Origin: Paludibacter sp. | GTDB taxonomy: Bacteria > Bacteroidota > Bacteroidia > Bacteroidales > Paludibacteraceae | DNA length: 64,000 nt | Reading direction: 5' to 3' | NCBI RefSeq assembly: GCF_009712605.1 | Contig: NZ_WASO01000001.1 | Location: 372,001-436,000, forward strand | Part shown: piece after piece, positions 45,021-56,231 of the stretch | Layout: each line of letters starts with the position of its first letter | Numbering within the stretch: the stretch's first letter is position 1 | Program-made: the position numbers and the translations under genes | The notes under the pieces: model-generated | What the model saw: only the letters and a program-made list of their open reading frames with translations | The model's database searches: none | Told to the model about the DNA's origin: nothing

Positions 45021-45647
45021 ATGGGAATTACCGAACAAATTGCCATTGCGGCCGTATCAATTATCAGTGCAAGTGCCTATCCTGGCATTTTTGTTTTAAT
45101 GATGCTCGAAAGCATGTTCTTTCCTGTGCCGAGTGAAGCAGTAATGCCATTCGCGGGCTTTCTCATTGTTGACGGCACCCTGACGTGGACAGGTACCATA
45201 TTTTTTGCAACTCTCGGCAGTTTGGTCGGTTCAGGAATCTCTTATGCCATTGGATATTATGGCGGAAAAACGTTTATTACCAAATTCGGAAAGTTCTTCC
45301 TGCTTAAGGAAAAGCATCTTGAAATGTCGGAACGTTTCTTTACCAAACACGGCCAAATCACAATCTTTGCCGCCCGTTTTATTCCGGTTGTTCGCCATTT
45401 TATCAGCATTCCTGCCGGTGCTGGCAAAATGAATTTCCTGAAATTCTGTATCTATACTGTTTTAGGCGCCGGTATCTGGAATGCCTTCCTTACTTTTTTG
45501 GGATATAAACTCAAGCAAAACTGGGAAACAGTGATGCATTACAGCCATTACATTGATACCGGAGTCCTGGTCGTATTGGTTGTTGCCCTGGGTTATTATA
45601 TCTACAAAATTTACAAAAGTCTCACCAGTAAGAAGTCTGAAAATTAA
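45021..45647 (+). CDS. DedA family membrane protein
   Basis: A 208-residue polytopic protein of the DedA/SNARE-associated family, members of which flip undecaprenyl phosphate or other phospholipids across the inner membrane. Family marks are [16 protein letters not shown] (about 34-49), [16 protein letters not shown] and [16 protein letters not shown] (about 117-132), where two arginines and a proline-rich re-entrant loop are conserved. The exact lipid cannot be told. The YjbQ gene begins 14 bases after its stop. Confidence 0.9.
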   Translation: MGITEQIAIAAVSIISASAYPGIFVLMMLESMFFPVPSEAVMPFAGFLIVDGTLTWTGTIFFATLGSLVGSGISYAIGYYGGKTFITKFGKFFLLKEKHLEMSERFFTKHGQITIFAARFIPVVRHFISIPAGAGKMNFLKFCIYTVLGAGIWNAFLTFLGYKLKQNWETVMHYSHYIDTGVLVVLVVALGYYIYKIYKSLTSKKSEN

Positions 45648-45661
45648 CGTTTTTGTCAGCC

Positions 45662-46078
45662 ATGAAATCATATCGCAAAGAGCTTTGGTTCGAGACTACT
45701 CAAAGACGTCAGTTCGTCAATATTACATCACATGTGGAAGCTTGCCTTCGCGAAAGTGGTATCAGCGAAGGTTTGATACTTGTTAACGCCATGCACATTA
45801 CGGCCAGCGTATTCATTAATGATGACGAGGGCGGATTGCATCACGATATGGAAGTGTGGCTCGAAAAACTGGCTCCCGAAAAACCTTATAGTCAGTATCA
45901 ACACAACGGTTATGAGGATAATGCAGATGCACATCTCAAACGTCAGGTTATGGGTCGGGAAGTTGTTGTGGCTGTCACCAAAGGGAAACTCGATTTTGGA
46001 CCGTGGGAGCAGATCTTTTACGGAGAATTCGATGGCAAGCGCAAAAAACGGGTTTTAGTTAAAATTATCGGAGAATAA
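45662..46078 (+). CDS. YjbQ family (UPF0047) protein
   Basis: A 138-residue protein of the YjbQ family, described as having weak thiamine-phosphate synthase activity in E. coli. Visible are the conserved [20 protein letters not shown] (about 40-59), [12 protein letters not shown] (about 88-99) with metal-site histidines, and [13 protein letters not shown] (about 114-126). True function is not settled. The ATG at 45662 is preferred to a TTG three codons upstream. It is close to both neighbours (14 and 9 bases) in the same direction. Confidence 0.9.
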   Translation: MKSYRKELWFETTQRRQFVNITSHVEACLRESGISEGLILVNAMHITASVFINDDEGGLHHDMEVWLEKLAPEKPYSQYQHNGYEDNADAHLKRQVMGREVVVAVTKGKLDFGPWEQIFYGEFDGKRKKRVLVKIIGE

Positions 46079-46087
46079 ATTTCTACT

Positions 46088-46642
46088 ATGAGATTATTTT
46101 CATTTGTTCGTCTTGGATTTATATCCGCATTTTGCTTGTTTGTTCTGGTCTTGGGTTCATGCAGGCAGCAGCCACAGGTTCCATCCAATATCCCCGTTCC
46201 CGACGAAGAAAAAGAAAATCTCATCACGCTGAATAAAGCAATTCTCAGCAACGAAGAACACCAAATTGAAAAGTATATCGTCGACAGGCATTTACATCTC
46301 GAAAAAGACAGTCTTGGATTTTGGTGTGCCGGTTCGTTGAAAAACAGGAAAGCGGTTGCCAAATCGCAACAAACGGTTACTTACCAATATTCCATCACGC
46401 TGCTTGATGGAAAGTTTTGTTACTCTAATCTCAATTCTCCCCGCAAAACCACCATCCGCCTTGGTAAAGGCGAAAGTTTTACCGGCCTGGATATGGCTCT
46501 GCGCAAGATGAACCCGGGGGAGCAATTTGATTTTATTTTTCCTTCTATTCTTGCCTATGGGGTGAGTGGTGACGGACACCATATTCCTCCTTATTCAGCA
46601 TTGTTTTGCACTGTTAAGTTGATTGGTAGCGCAAATAACTAA
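46088..46642 (+). CDS. FKBP-like peptidyl-prolyl isomerase lipoprotein (GldI-like)
   Basis: A 184-residue lipoprotein (lipobox LGSC, Cys25) with an FKBP-type fold: YQYSITLLDGKFCY (about 99-112), RLGKGESFTGLDMALRKMNPG (interrupted, about 123-143) and PSILAYGVSGDGHHIPPYSALFC. It is the third FKBP-type protein in the window but has no helical dimerisation domain. GldI, a lipoprotein isomerase of this kind, serves gliding and type IX secretion in flavobacteria; the next gene is a PorW/SprE homologue, which supports a similar role. That link is inferred. Confidence 0.8.
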   Translation: MRLFSFVRLGFISAFCLFVLVLGSCRQQPQVPSNIPVPDEEKENLITLNKAILSNEEHQIEKYIVDRHLHLEKDSLGFWCAGSLKNRKAVAKSQQTVTYQYSITLLDGKFCYSNLNSPRKTTIRLGKGESFTGLDMALRKMNPGEQFDFIFPSILAYGVSGDGHHIPPYSALFCTVKLIGSANN

Positions 46643-46752
46643 TTCTTTCTCTGTCTTTTTCCTTGATTTTAATGGTCGGTTTGAGCTTAAGATGTTATAA
46701 CGTAATTAAAGAAAAACAGGCAACATTTTTAGGCAAACAGCGTTATTAATAG

Positions 46753-46760
46753 TACATTTG
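46753..46760 (+). promoter_or_regulatory. Promoter -7 box of the porW gene
   Basis: TACATTTG, a full match to TAnnTTTG, 25 bases ahead of the ATG at 46786, and supports that start over a TTG nine bases upstream. Confidence 0.55.
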
Positions 46761-46785
46761 CAATTCAATACCACTTTTGCCTCGT

Positions 46786-49557
46786 ATGAAGCAACGACTA
46801 CGCAACATATTCATATACACATCAGCCGTTTTTGTGTTTTTTGGTTGTACAACGTCCAAAAATACATGGTTGACCCGCAACATGAACGCGTTTACCACGC
46901 GATACAATATTTATTTCAATGGTTATCAGAGCTATAAAGAAGGGATAGATGCCATTAATAAAGCTCAGAGAGACAACTATTCGCAATTGCTTTCGATGTA
47001 TCCTATAAGTCAGCATTCCAATGCGGAAGCCGGCAAATCAAAAATGGATGTGACGATTGAAAAGTGTCGTAAGGCGATTAAACAACGCTCGATAAAAGTA
47101 AAGCCCAAAAAGAATTTCTCGAAGAAAAAAGATCCTGCATACATTGCATTTATGAGTAAAGAGGAGTATAATCCGATGGTGGTACGCTCCTGGTTATTGC
47201 TGGCGCAGGCTGAGTTCCATAAGGCTGATTTTCTCGGAGCAATGGGTACTTATGCATACATCATTAAACATTTTGGAACAGACGCAGATGTGGCCGACGA
47301 AGCCCAAATAGGCAGAGCTCGTTGTTTTTCCGAAATGGGGTGGAGTTATGAAGCAGAAGATGCTCTGAATAAAGTCAGTACGAAAAATTCGCTAAATAAA
47401 AGAATCAATGGTCTTTATGCTGCAGCCAGCGCAGATCTTTTGTTGAAAGAAAAACGCTATGCCGATGCCATTCCTTTTCTGAAAACTGCGGCCGAATACG
47501 AAGGTAACCATTTTTTGAGCGCCCGCTTCAATTTTATTCTGGGACAATTAAGTTCCCGCTTCAATGATAAGGCAACAGCTTACGACGCTTTTACCGCGGC
47601 CATTAAAGCAAGCACATCTTACGACATGGAACTGGCTGCCCGCTTGCAACGTGCGCAGGTAGCCGGAGAGAAAACAGACAAGGTGCTGGCTGAACTTCGG
47701 AAAATGGCAAAATCTCCTCGCAATAAAGAATATGCCGATCAGATTTATGTTGTGATGGGAAATATTTATCTCAATGACAATAAAAAAGATAAAGCAATCG
47801 AGAATTATCTGACCGCGATTAATTCCAAAAATCCTGACAATCCCGATAAGATGACGGCAAACATTAAGTTGGGAGATCTTTATTACAACGACAAGGCTTA
47901 TCTGAAAGCTCAGCCTTGTTATGCTTCGGCTGCAAAGCAGATTAAAATTGATAATGAGGATTTTGAGAGGGTAACCAAACGGGCAGAGGTGCTCAATGAA
48001 CTTGCCGGATACAGTAGTACTGTTCATATGCAGGATAGTCTGCAACATCTTGCCAAATTACCCGAGAAAGAAAGATTGGATGCCATTAATAATATCATTT
48101 CAACTATCAGAAAAGCGGAGCAGGATGCGTTGAAAGCTCAACTGGCAGCGCAACAGCAGCAACAACTGCTCATGCAACAGGTTCAAAATAATGGGTTTTC
48201 GGATATTGGCACTTTCGGACAGCACAACGCAGCTGCATCGGCAGGAACACCATCAAATAGCAACAACTGGTACTTCTACAACCGTATGACGGTACAGAGT
48301 GGAATAACTCAGTTTCAGCAATTGTGGGGCAATCGCAAGCTGGAAGATGACTGGCGTCGTACAGATAAATCAAATATTACCAACGATTTACAATCCATAG
48401 CGCAGCCATCATTGGCTGGCAATCAGGATAAAAGCAACGCCAAAAAAGAGGACGATAAATACAATCCTGAATTTTATCTTGCTCAACTTCCAAAGACACC
48501 GGCCGATATTGCCAAGTCAAACGGTATGATAAGCAAGGCGTTGTTCAATATGGGACAGCTCTATGAACGCAAGCTGGAAGACGAACCGATGGCCATTGCC
48601 ACATACGAAGAGTTGCATCGTCGTTTTGGCGCAGATTCGACCTGGATTGACGCATATTATTCTCTTTATGCTCTCAATAAAAAGGCCGGAAAAACTGCCG
48701 AGGCAGAACAATACAAAGCGATTATTACGAATAATTTCCCATCGTCAAAGTATGCTTTGATGCTGGCTCATCCGGAGTATACGCAACAGCAACAACAAAT
48801 TCTGCAGCAACAGGAAACGCTTTATGAAGCCACTTTTGAAGCTTATACCCGAAACGATTTCCAAACGGTGATGAACAATTACAAGCAAGCCAACGCTACC
48901 TATCCGTTTGCAGAACTGATGCCGAAGTTTAGTTTGCTTAATGCGTTGAGCCTCGGTAAAAGCGGAGATCAACAGGGTATGAAAACTGCTATGGAAGAAT
49001 TGGTTAAAAAATATCCGCAAAGCGACGTTGTCAGTACGGTGAAAGATATGTTGGCGCTGATAGGACAGGGAAAAGCGGTTACTAAGGGTAGCTCGTACGG
49101 CAACCTTATTACCAAACAGCAGGAAGAGCTTGCCAAACAAGAGAATCAGCCGGCTCCCAAATTTACATCGACTCTCAATAACAGACATTTATTGTTGCTC
49201 CCGGTTACGTCTGACTCGATAGATGTCAATCGTTTGCTCTATAAAGTTGCAAGTTATAACTTCAATTACTTCGTGCTGAAAGATTTCGATTTGGATGTAC
49301 GGTCGCTGGGAAATAACCTTCGGTTAATTGTTATCTCCGATTTTCCGTCGTTCGGCGATGCTCATTTCTATCAACGTTCTCTTTCTGAAGAGGCGTCTTT
49401 GCAAAAAGTGCTCACAGCCGCAGGAGTCCACCCGGTAGTTATTTCGGAAGAAAATCTGAAAGCGCTTCAGGTTGGACAAAACTTCAATGATTATCTGAAC
49501 TTTTATCAGAATACATTGATTCCTGCGCAGGCTGCCGAAGAAAAAGCTAATAAATAA
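46786..49557 (+). CDS. porW: Type IX secretion system TPR lipoprotein PorW/SprE
   Basis: A 923-residue outer membrane lipoprotein (lipobox FFGC, Cys21) with tetratricopeptide repeats. The N-terminus after the cysteine, SKNTWLTRNMNAFTTRYNI (about 24-42) followed by YFNGYQSYKEG, is the mark of PorW (Porphyromonas) and SprE (Flavobacterium), needed for type IX secretion. TPR units fill about 130-400 and 580-700; Q-rich stretches at about 455-465 and 665-675 are likely flexible links. The C-terminal 150 residues form a conserved alpha/beta domain. No other type IX genes are in the window, which is normal since they are scattered. Confidence 0.88.
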   Translation: MKQRLRNIFIYTSAVFVFFGCTTSKNTWLTRNMNAFTTRYNIYFNGYQSYKEGIDAINKAQRDNYSQLLSMYPISQHSNAEAGKSKMDVTIEKCRKAIKQRSIKVKPKKNFSKKKDPAYIAFMSKEEYNPMVVRSWLLLAQAEFHKADFLGAMGTYAYIIKHFGTDADVADEAQIGRARCFSEMGWSYEAEDALNKVSTKNSLNKRINGLYAAASADLLLKEKRYADAIPFLKTAAEYEGNHFLSARFNFILGQLSSRFNDKATAYDAFTAAIKASTSYDMELAARLQRAQVAGEKTDKVLAELRKMAKSPRNKEYADQIYVVMGNIYLNDNKKDKAIENYLTAINSKNPDNPDKMTANIKLGDLYYNDKAYLKAQPCYASAAKQIKIDNEDFERVTKRAEVLNELAGYSSTVHMQDSLQHLAKLPEKERLDAINNIISTIRKAEQDALKAQLAAQQQQQLLMQQVQNNGFSDIGTFGQHNAAASAGTPSNSNNWYFYNRMTVQSGITQFQQLWGNRKLEDDWRRTDKSNITNDLQSIAQPSLAGNQDKSNAKKEDDKYNPEFYLAQLPKTPADIAKSNGMISKALFNMGQLYERKLEDEPMAIATYEELHRRFGADSTWIDAYYSLYALNKKAGKTAEAEQYKAIITNNFPSSKYALMLAHPEYTQQQQQILQQQETLYEATFEAYTRNDFQTVMNNYKQANATYPFAELMPKFSLLNALSLGKSGDQQGMKTAMEELVKKYPQSDVVSTVKDMLALIGQGKAVTKGSSYGNLITKQQEELAKQENQPAPKFTSTLNNRHLLLLPVTSDSIDVNRLLYKVASYNFNYFVLKDFDLDVRSLGNNLRLIVISDFPSFGDAHFYQRSLSEEASLQKVLTAAGVHPVVISEENLKALQVGQNFNDYLNFYQNTLIPAQAAEEKANK

Positions 49558-49578
49558 TCTCAAACAGACATTGTTATC

Positions 49579-50211
49579 ATGACTATAAAGACATTCGTGT
49601 TTAGTCCGTTCATGGAAAACACCTACGTGGCATATGACGAAACCAAAGAGTGTATAATCATTGACCCGGGTTGCGTTACCGAATCGGAGCAAAAAGCATT
49701 ACAACAATTTATTACCGATAATCAACTATCCGTTAAGCATCTGATAAATACCCATCTTCATCTCGATCATACTTTTGGCAACCTTTTTGTGGAACGAACA
49801 TACGGGGTTCTGGCAAAAGCTCACAGGGCAGATGAATTTCTGCTTCAACAAATTCGCTCACAAGCCGAAATGTTCGGGATGGTTTATAACGAACAACCTG
49901 AGTTAAAAGAATACCTGACTGAGGGAGATACGGTTCCCTTTGGAAATGTTACGCTTACGGCGATTCATGTCCCGGGTCACTCACCCGGAAGCCTTTGTTT
50001 TTATGATGCTTCTTCGGCAACGCTTTTTGCCGGCGATGTGTTGTTTCAGGGCAGTATTGGGCGCACCGATCTTCCCAAAGGCAATTACGAACAATTGATT
50101 GACGGCATTACCGACAAATTATTGGTACTGCCCGAAGAAACCACTGTTTATTGCGGCCATGGTCCGACTACTACAATCGGTTACGAGAAGATGAATAATC
50201 CGTATCTGTAA
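49579..50211 (+). CDS. Metallo-beta-lactamase fold hydrolase (glyoxalase II-like)
   Basis: A 210-residue hydrolase with the motif THLHLDHTFGN (about 57-67), which supplies the zinc-binding H-x-H-x-D-H, later ligands in IHVPGHSPGS (about 131-140), AGDVLF (about 154-159), and YCGHGPTTT (about 192-200). The order and size suit the hydroxyacylglutathione hydrolase or persulfide dioxygenase-like subgroup; as no glutathione genes are seen, the substrate is open. Its TAA stop is directly followed by the ATG of miaA. Confidence 0.88.
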   Translation: MTIKTFVFSPFMENTYVAYDETKECIIIDPGCVTESEQKALQQFITDNQLSVKHLINTHLHLDHTFGNLFVERTYGVLAKAHRADEFLLQQIRSQAEMFGMVYNEQPELKEYLTEGDTVPFGNVTLTAIHVPGHSPGSLCFYDASSATLFAGDVLFQGSIGRTDLPKGNYEQLIDGITDKLLVLPEETTVYCGHGPTTTIGYEKMNNPYL

Positions 50212-51123
50212 ATGTCTGCATATAATCTCATTACCATTCTTGGCCCAACGGCTACGGGAAAAACTACCGTCGCTACGCATTTGGCTCGTGCCATTGACGG
50301 GGAAATAATCAGTGCCGATTCCCGCCAGATTTACCGTGGTATGGATCTCGGTACGGGAAAAGATCTGTCAGAGTATATTATTGACGGGCAACCGGTTCCT
50401 TACCATCTTATTGATATTGTGGATGCCGGTTATAAGTACAACGTTTTTGAGTATCAGCGTGATTTTCTGCAAGCTTTTGCCGACATAAACAATCGCAATA
50501 AAATTCCGGTTCTTTGCGGAGGAACAGGTCTTTATATTGAGGCTATTCTAAAAGGTTACCGGCTTATCCAGGTGCCCGACAATCTGGAATTTCGCAAACA
50601 GTTCGAGGGTAAAACGCTTGAAGAACTGACACAAATATTAAGTGCCTACAAATCGCTGCATAATACCACCGATGTCGATACCGTAAAACGGGCTATCCGT
50701 GCTATCGAAATTGCAGAATATTACCAGCACCACCCTGAAATAAAAACCGATTATCCTGATATTTGTCCTCTGATTGTCGGACTTGATATTTCGCGTGACG
50801 AACGACGTGCCCGGATTACCAGTCGACTCAAAACCCGTCTGGAGGAAGGTATGGTCGACGAAGTACGCCGCCTTCTCGATAGCGGTATTGCCCCCGACGA
50901 CCTTATTTATTACGGATTGGAATACAAATACCTTACGCTATACGTTACCGGACGTCTTACATTTGAGGAAATGTTTTCCCAGCTCGAAATGGAGATTCAT
51001 CGTTTTGCAAAACGGCAAATGACCTGGTTTCGTGGGATGGAAAGACGGGGGCTCTCTATTCATTGGATAGATGCTTCGCTGCCATTGTCGGATAAAATTC
51101 AGGCTATCCGGAATTTGTGGTAA
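50212..51123 (+). CDS. miaA: tRNA dimethylallyltransferase
   Basis: MiaA adds the isopentenyl group to N6 of A37 in tRNAs that read UNN codons. The 303-residue protein has the P-loop GPTATGKTTVATHLA (about 11-25), SADSRQIYRGMDLGTGKD (about 39-56), CGGTGLYIEA (about 103-112) and the C-terminal YGLEYKYL and FAKRQMTWFRG motifs. Length is usual. It has no gap to the MBL hydrolase gene, so the two share a transcript. Confidence 0.96.
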   Translation: MSAYNLITILGPTATGKTTVATHLARAIDGEIISADSRQIYRGMDLGTGKDLSEYIIDGQPVPYHLIDIVDAGYKYNVFEYQRDFLQAFADINNRNKIPVLCGGTGLYIEAILKGYRLIQVPDNLEFRKQFEGKTLEELTQILSAYKSLHNTTDVDTVKRAIRAIEIAEYYQHHPEIKTDYPDICPLIVGLDISRDERRARITSRLKTRLEEGMVDEVRRLLDSGIAPDDLIYYGLEYKYLTLYVTGRLTFEEMFSQLEMEIHRFAKRQMTWFRGMERRGLSIHWIDASLPLSDKIQAIRNLW

Positions 51124-51225
51124 TATTCTCACTGTCAACTTTGTCGAAAGGTTGCATTTTTATGACAATTGGGTTTCGAAATACCACAACGAATATTTTA
51201 CTGCAAAAATGTGGCAAATAATTAC

Positions 51226-51233
51226 TACCTTTG
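51226..51233 (+). promoter_or_regulatory. Promoter -7 box of the pyrG operon
   Basis: TACCTTTG, a full match to TAnnTTTG, about 128 bases ahead of the GTG start of pyrG, so the messenger should carry an unusually long leader that includes the hairpin at 51299-51330. Confidence 0.55.
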
Positions 51234-51298
51234 TGCTTTCGTTTTTGTAGGAAACGGAATAGGGCAAAGAAACAATTAACTCGCAATATTTCAAGGAG

Positions 51299-52963
<1,665 letters not shown>

Positions 52964-53008
52964 GATAACAACTAAAAACCTTATCCCAATCGCAATTAAA
53001 ACAACCTT

Positions 53009-54925
53009 ATGGATAAAAATACGATTCTCGGATTTGTCTTAATTATTCTGATTCTTGTCGGTTTCTCTGTGCTTAACCGCCCTTCAAAAGAGCAGGTGGC
53101 AGCTCAACGGGCACAGGACTCCATTGCTGCTGTACAAAAAACAGCACAGGAGCAAGCCGCAGTGGCAGCTAAAAATGCAGCTCAGGTTGCCTCCGATTCT
53201 CTGATCGCAAAGAACGATACAGCCTCTATCAATGCGGCGTTTGGCCCCTTGGCTCCAGCAGGAACGGGTACAGAACAGCTATTCACGGTAGAGAATAAAG
53301 TGGTTAAAATTACATTCTCTAACAAAGGTGGTCGTCTCTATTCAGTACAACTGAAAAACTACCAAACACATGATTCGTTGCCTTTGATTTTGTTTGATAA
53401 AAACGAAAGCAATTTCGGGTTTACCTTCGCAACCAACAATAACCGAGTTCTTAGTACACAGAACCTTTATTTCGAACCGATTGGTATTTCACAAAACCAA
53501 ACAGTTACCGATGCTCCAAAAGCGTACACTTTTCGTCTGAAAGCCACAAACGGTGCATTTCTTGATTTTGTGTATACCCTCGCTCCTGACGACTACATGG
53601 TTAAACTTGAAGTTAAAGGCAAGGGAATGGAATCTGTATTGGCTCCTAACACCGACCGTCTGGAATTGAACTGGAACGCAAAAATCCGTCAGCAGGAAAA
53701 AGGCCGTAAGTTTGAAGCCCGTTACACAGGTTTGTTCTATAAATACATTGCCGAAAATGTAAACAACCTGAAACAAAGCGGACATGATGAACAAAACCTT
53801 CCGAATCAGCTGCAATGGGTCGCATTTAAAGATCAGTTCTTTAGTAGCGTACTTGTAGCAGACAAGGCATTTACCTCGAGCACTCTCGAAAGCTCATTCG
53901 ACGATAATATCAATTCGAAATATATCAGCGAATGTAAAGCGAAAATGAGCGTAGGCTTTGACCCTAAAAGCACAGCAGCAACAAGCTTCCGTTTCTATTT
54001 CGTTCCGAACAAATTTAACCTGCTTGCCAAGTACGATAAAGGCGTCGATAATGACAAGAAGATGCGCCTGACCAAACTGGTTCCGCTCGGCTGGGGTATT
54101 TTCGGATGGATTAACCAATATGCCATCATTCCGATGTTTAACTTCTTCGGAAGCTTTATCGGTAGTTTTGGGTTGATTATTCTTTTGATGACGGTTGTTA
54201 TCAAATTTGTACTCTTCCCGATGACCTATAAATCATATATGTCTTCGGCCAAGATGCGTGTACTGAAACCGCAGATAGACGAAATTAATGCCAAGATTCC
54301 TTCCGAAAAGGCAATGGAACGTCAGAAGGCGACAATGGATCTTTATCGAAAAGTGGGCGTGAGTCCTATGAGCGGTTGTTTACCAATGCTGCTCCAGCTG
54401 CCGATTTTGATCGCGATGTTCAACTTCTTCCCTGCGTCTATAGAGTTGCGTCACCAGAGTTTCCTTTGGGCAAAAGACCTTTCGTCTTATGATGCGGTAA
54501 TAACATGGAACGCAACCATTCCATTTATCACAACTTATTTCGGAAACCATATCAGTCTCTTCTGTTTATTGATGACAATCGTCAGCTTTATTTATACAAA
54601 GATCAATATGCAGTCGCAGATGGCTACGAACCAACAAATGCCGGGAATGAATATCATCATGTATTTCACTCCGATTATGATGTGGTTCTGGTTTAACGAC
54701 TATGCTTCCGGTTTGAGCTACTATTATTTCTTGTCAACTTTGATTACGATCGCGCAGACTTATGCAATTCGCAGCTTTGTGAATGAAGATAAGCTTTTAA
54801 TGCAATTGGAAGCAAACAAGAAAAAGCCTTCAAAAAAGAAAAAAGGTGGCTTTATGGATCGTTTGGAACAAATGCAGCGCGAACAGGCTCAACGCCAGAA
54901 AGCTGCGTCTTCCAAGAAAAAATAA
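53009..54925 (+). CDS. yidC: Membrane protein insertase YidC
   Basis: A 638-residue insertase for inner membrane proteins. It has an N-terminal helix (about 4-21), a long Ala/Gln-rich linker (about 30-80), a large periplasmic beta domain (about 85-345), then the conserved five-helix core (about 370-590) with FGLIILLMTVVIKFVLFP, MGCLPMLLQ-type motif (here SGCLPMLLQLPILIAMFNF, about 454-472) and MWFWFNDYASGLSYYYF. The tail is basic (KKKPSKKKKGG and following), suited to ribosome contact. It lies between pyrG and lpxB, a common place in Bacteroidota. Confidence 0.96.
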   Translation: MDKNTILGFVLIILILVGFSVLNRPSKEQVAAQRAQDSIAAVQKTAQEQAAVAAKNAAQVASDSLIAKNDTASINAAFGPLAPAGTGTEQLFTVENKVVKITFSNKGGRLYSVQLKNYQTHDSLPLILFDKNESNFGFTFATNNNRVLSTQNLYFEPIGISQNQTVTDAPKAYTFRLKATNGAFLDFVYTLAPDDYMVKLEVKGKGMESVLAPNTDRLELNWNAKIRQQEKGRKFEARYTGLFYKYIAENVNNLKQSGHDEQNLPNQLQWVAFKDQFFSSVLVADKAFTSSTLESSFDDNINSKYISECKAKMSVGFDPKSTAATSFRFYFVPNKFNLLAKYDKGVDNDKKMRLTKLVPLGWGIFGWINQYAIIPMFNFFGSFIGSFGLIILLMTVVIKFVLFPMTYKSYMSSAKMRVLKPQIDEINAKIPSEKAMERQKATMDLYRKVGVSPMSGCLPMLLQLPILIAMFNFFPASIELRHQSFLWAKDLSSYDAVITWNATIPFITTYFGNHISLFCLLMTIVSFIYTKINMQSQMATNQQMPGMNIIMYFTPIMMWFWFNDYASGLSYYYFLSTLITIAQTYAIRSFVNEDKLLMQLEANKKKPSKKKKGGFMDRLEQMQREQAQRQKAASSKKK

Positions 54926-54960
54926 ATCGGTCAGACTTACTTCGCAAACAAAAATTGCAC

Positions 54961-56103
54961 ATGAGGTATTTCATTATTGCCGGCGAAGCATCGGGCGACC
55001 TACACGGGTCCAATCTGATGCGGGAAATCAAAAACACCGACCGGGAAGCTGAGTTTTGCTTCCTGGGAGGTGATATGATGTCGCTGATAGGTGGAAAACC
55101 TCTTATTCATTACAGACAGATGGCTTTTATGGGGGTCGTATCGGTGATTCTTCATTTGAGAACCGTATTACGTAATTTGTATGTCTGTAAAAAAAACCTT
55201 CGCACTTTCTCTCCCGATGTTTTAATTTTGATTGATTATCCGAGCTTTAACCTGCGTATTGCAAAATATGCCAAGCAGAAGCTGGGGGTGAAAGTCTTTT
55301 ATTACATCTCTCCTAAATTGTGGGCCTGGAAAGAATATCGTATCAAACATATTAAGGCTTTGGTGGATAATATGTTTTGCATCTTTCCTTTCGAGATAGA
55401 ATTTTATAAAAAGCACGATTACACGAAGACTTTGTATGTGGGTAATCCTTTGATGGATGCCATTGATACCCGCCCGGAAAAAGGAGAGCCATTTTCTGCA
55501 TTTGTGCGTCGCAATAAACTGGAACAAAAACCGATTGTAGCACTTTTGGCAGGCAGTCGAAAAAAGGAGATTGCAGATAACCTGCCCGTTATGGCCTCTA
55601 TTATGAATGAATTTCCAGAGTGCCAGTTCGTTGTTGCCGGTGCTCCGGGGATTGCAACCTCCTATTATACGCAATTTATTGCCGGTCACAATGTGAAAAT
55701 TGTCTTTGGGCAAACTTACGCGTTGCTTCAGCAAGCGTCAGCAGCCTTGGTAACCTCCGGAACTGCGACTCTTGAGACGGCTCTTTTGAATATTCCTCAG
55801 GTGGTGACTTACAATGTGAAATTTGGCCGTATCATTCTTTTCCTTTATAAGATTCTCATTCATACGCCTTACTTTTCGCTGGTTAATATCATCACAGGAA
55901 AGCCGGTTGTGAAAGAATTACTTGGTTCGCAAGTGACCCAACAAGCGTTGAAAGATGAATTAAAAAGCTTACTCTACAATATTTCATACAGAAAACAAAT
56001 GCTGCATGAATACCAGCTTTTGCACAAACAGCTGGGCAGTGCCGGTGCTTCTAAAACCGCTGCTGAAGCTATGGTTCAGCTACTCTCCACAAAGGTTGAC
56101 TAA
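54961..56103 (+). CDS. lpxB: Lipid-A-disaccharide synthase
   Basis: LpxB condenses UDP-2,3-diacylglucosamine with lipid X at the inner face of the cytoplasmic membrane. The 380-residue protein has the motif IIAGEASGDLHGSNLM (about 4-19), YYISPKLWAWKEYRIK (about 115-130), NPLMDAID, LLAGSRKKEI (about 196-205) and the sugar-nucleotide site VTSGTATLETAL (about 262-273). The ATG at 54961 is used rather than a TTG two codons before. It shows the organism makes lipid A. Confidence 0.95.
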   Translation: MRYFIIAGEASGDLHGSNLMREIKNTDREAEFCFLGGDMMSLIGGKPLIHYRQMAFMGVVSVILHLRTVLRNLYVCKKNLRTFSPDVLILIDYPSFNLRIAKYAKQKLGVKVFYYISPKLWAWKEYRIKHIKALVDNMFCIFPFEIEFYKKHDYTKTLYVGNPLMDAIDTRPEKGEPFSAFVRRNKLEQKPIVALLAGSRKKEIADNLPVMASIMNEFPECQFVVAGAPGIATSYYTQFIAGHNVKIVFGQTYALLQQASAALVTSGTATLETALLNIPQVVTYNVKFGRIILFLYKILIHTPYFSLVNIITGKPVVKELLGSQVTQQALKDELKSLLYNISYRKQMLHEYQLLHKQLGSAGASKTAAEAMVQLLSTKVD

Positions 56104-56163
56104 GGCAACCTTATTTTGCTTCCCTAAAATATGAAAAAGCGCCTGTAGTAATCAAAAAATGGC

Positions 56164-56171
56164 TATATTTG
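56164..56171 (+). promoter_or_regulatory. Promoter -7 box of the sigma factor gene
   Basis: TATATTTG, a full match to TAnnTTTG, 60 bases ahead of the ATG at 56232. A housekeeping-type box here suggests the pair is made constantly, with control at the protein level; a second, self-driven promoter was not identified. Confidence 0.5.
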
Positions 56172-56231
56172 GCACTTTATTGCATCCTCATGCAACGTTT
56201 TACTATCCAAAACCATCTATATCAACAGTGA

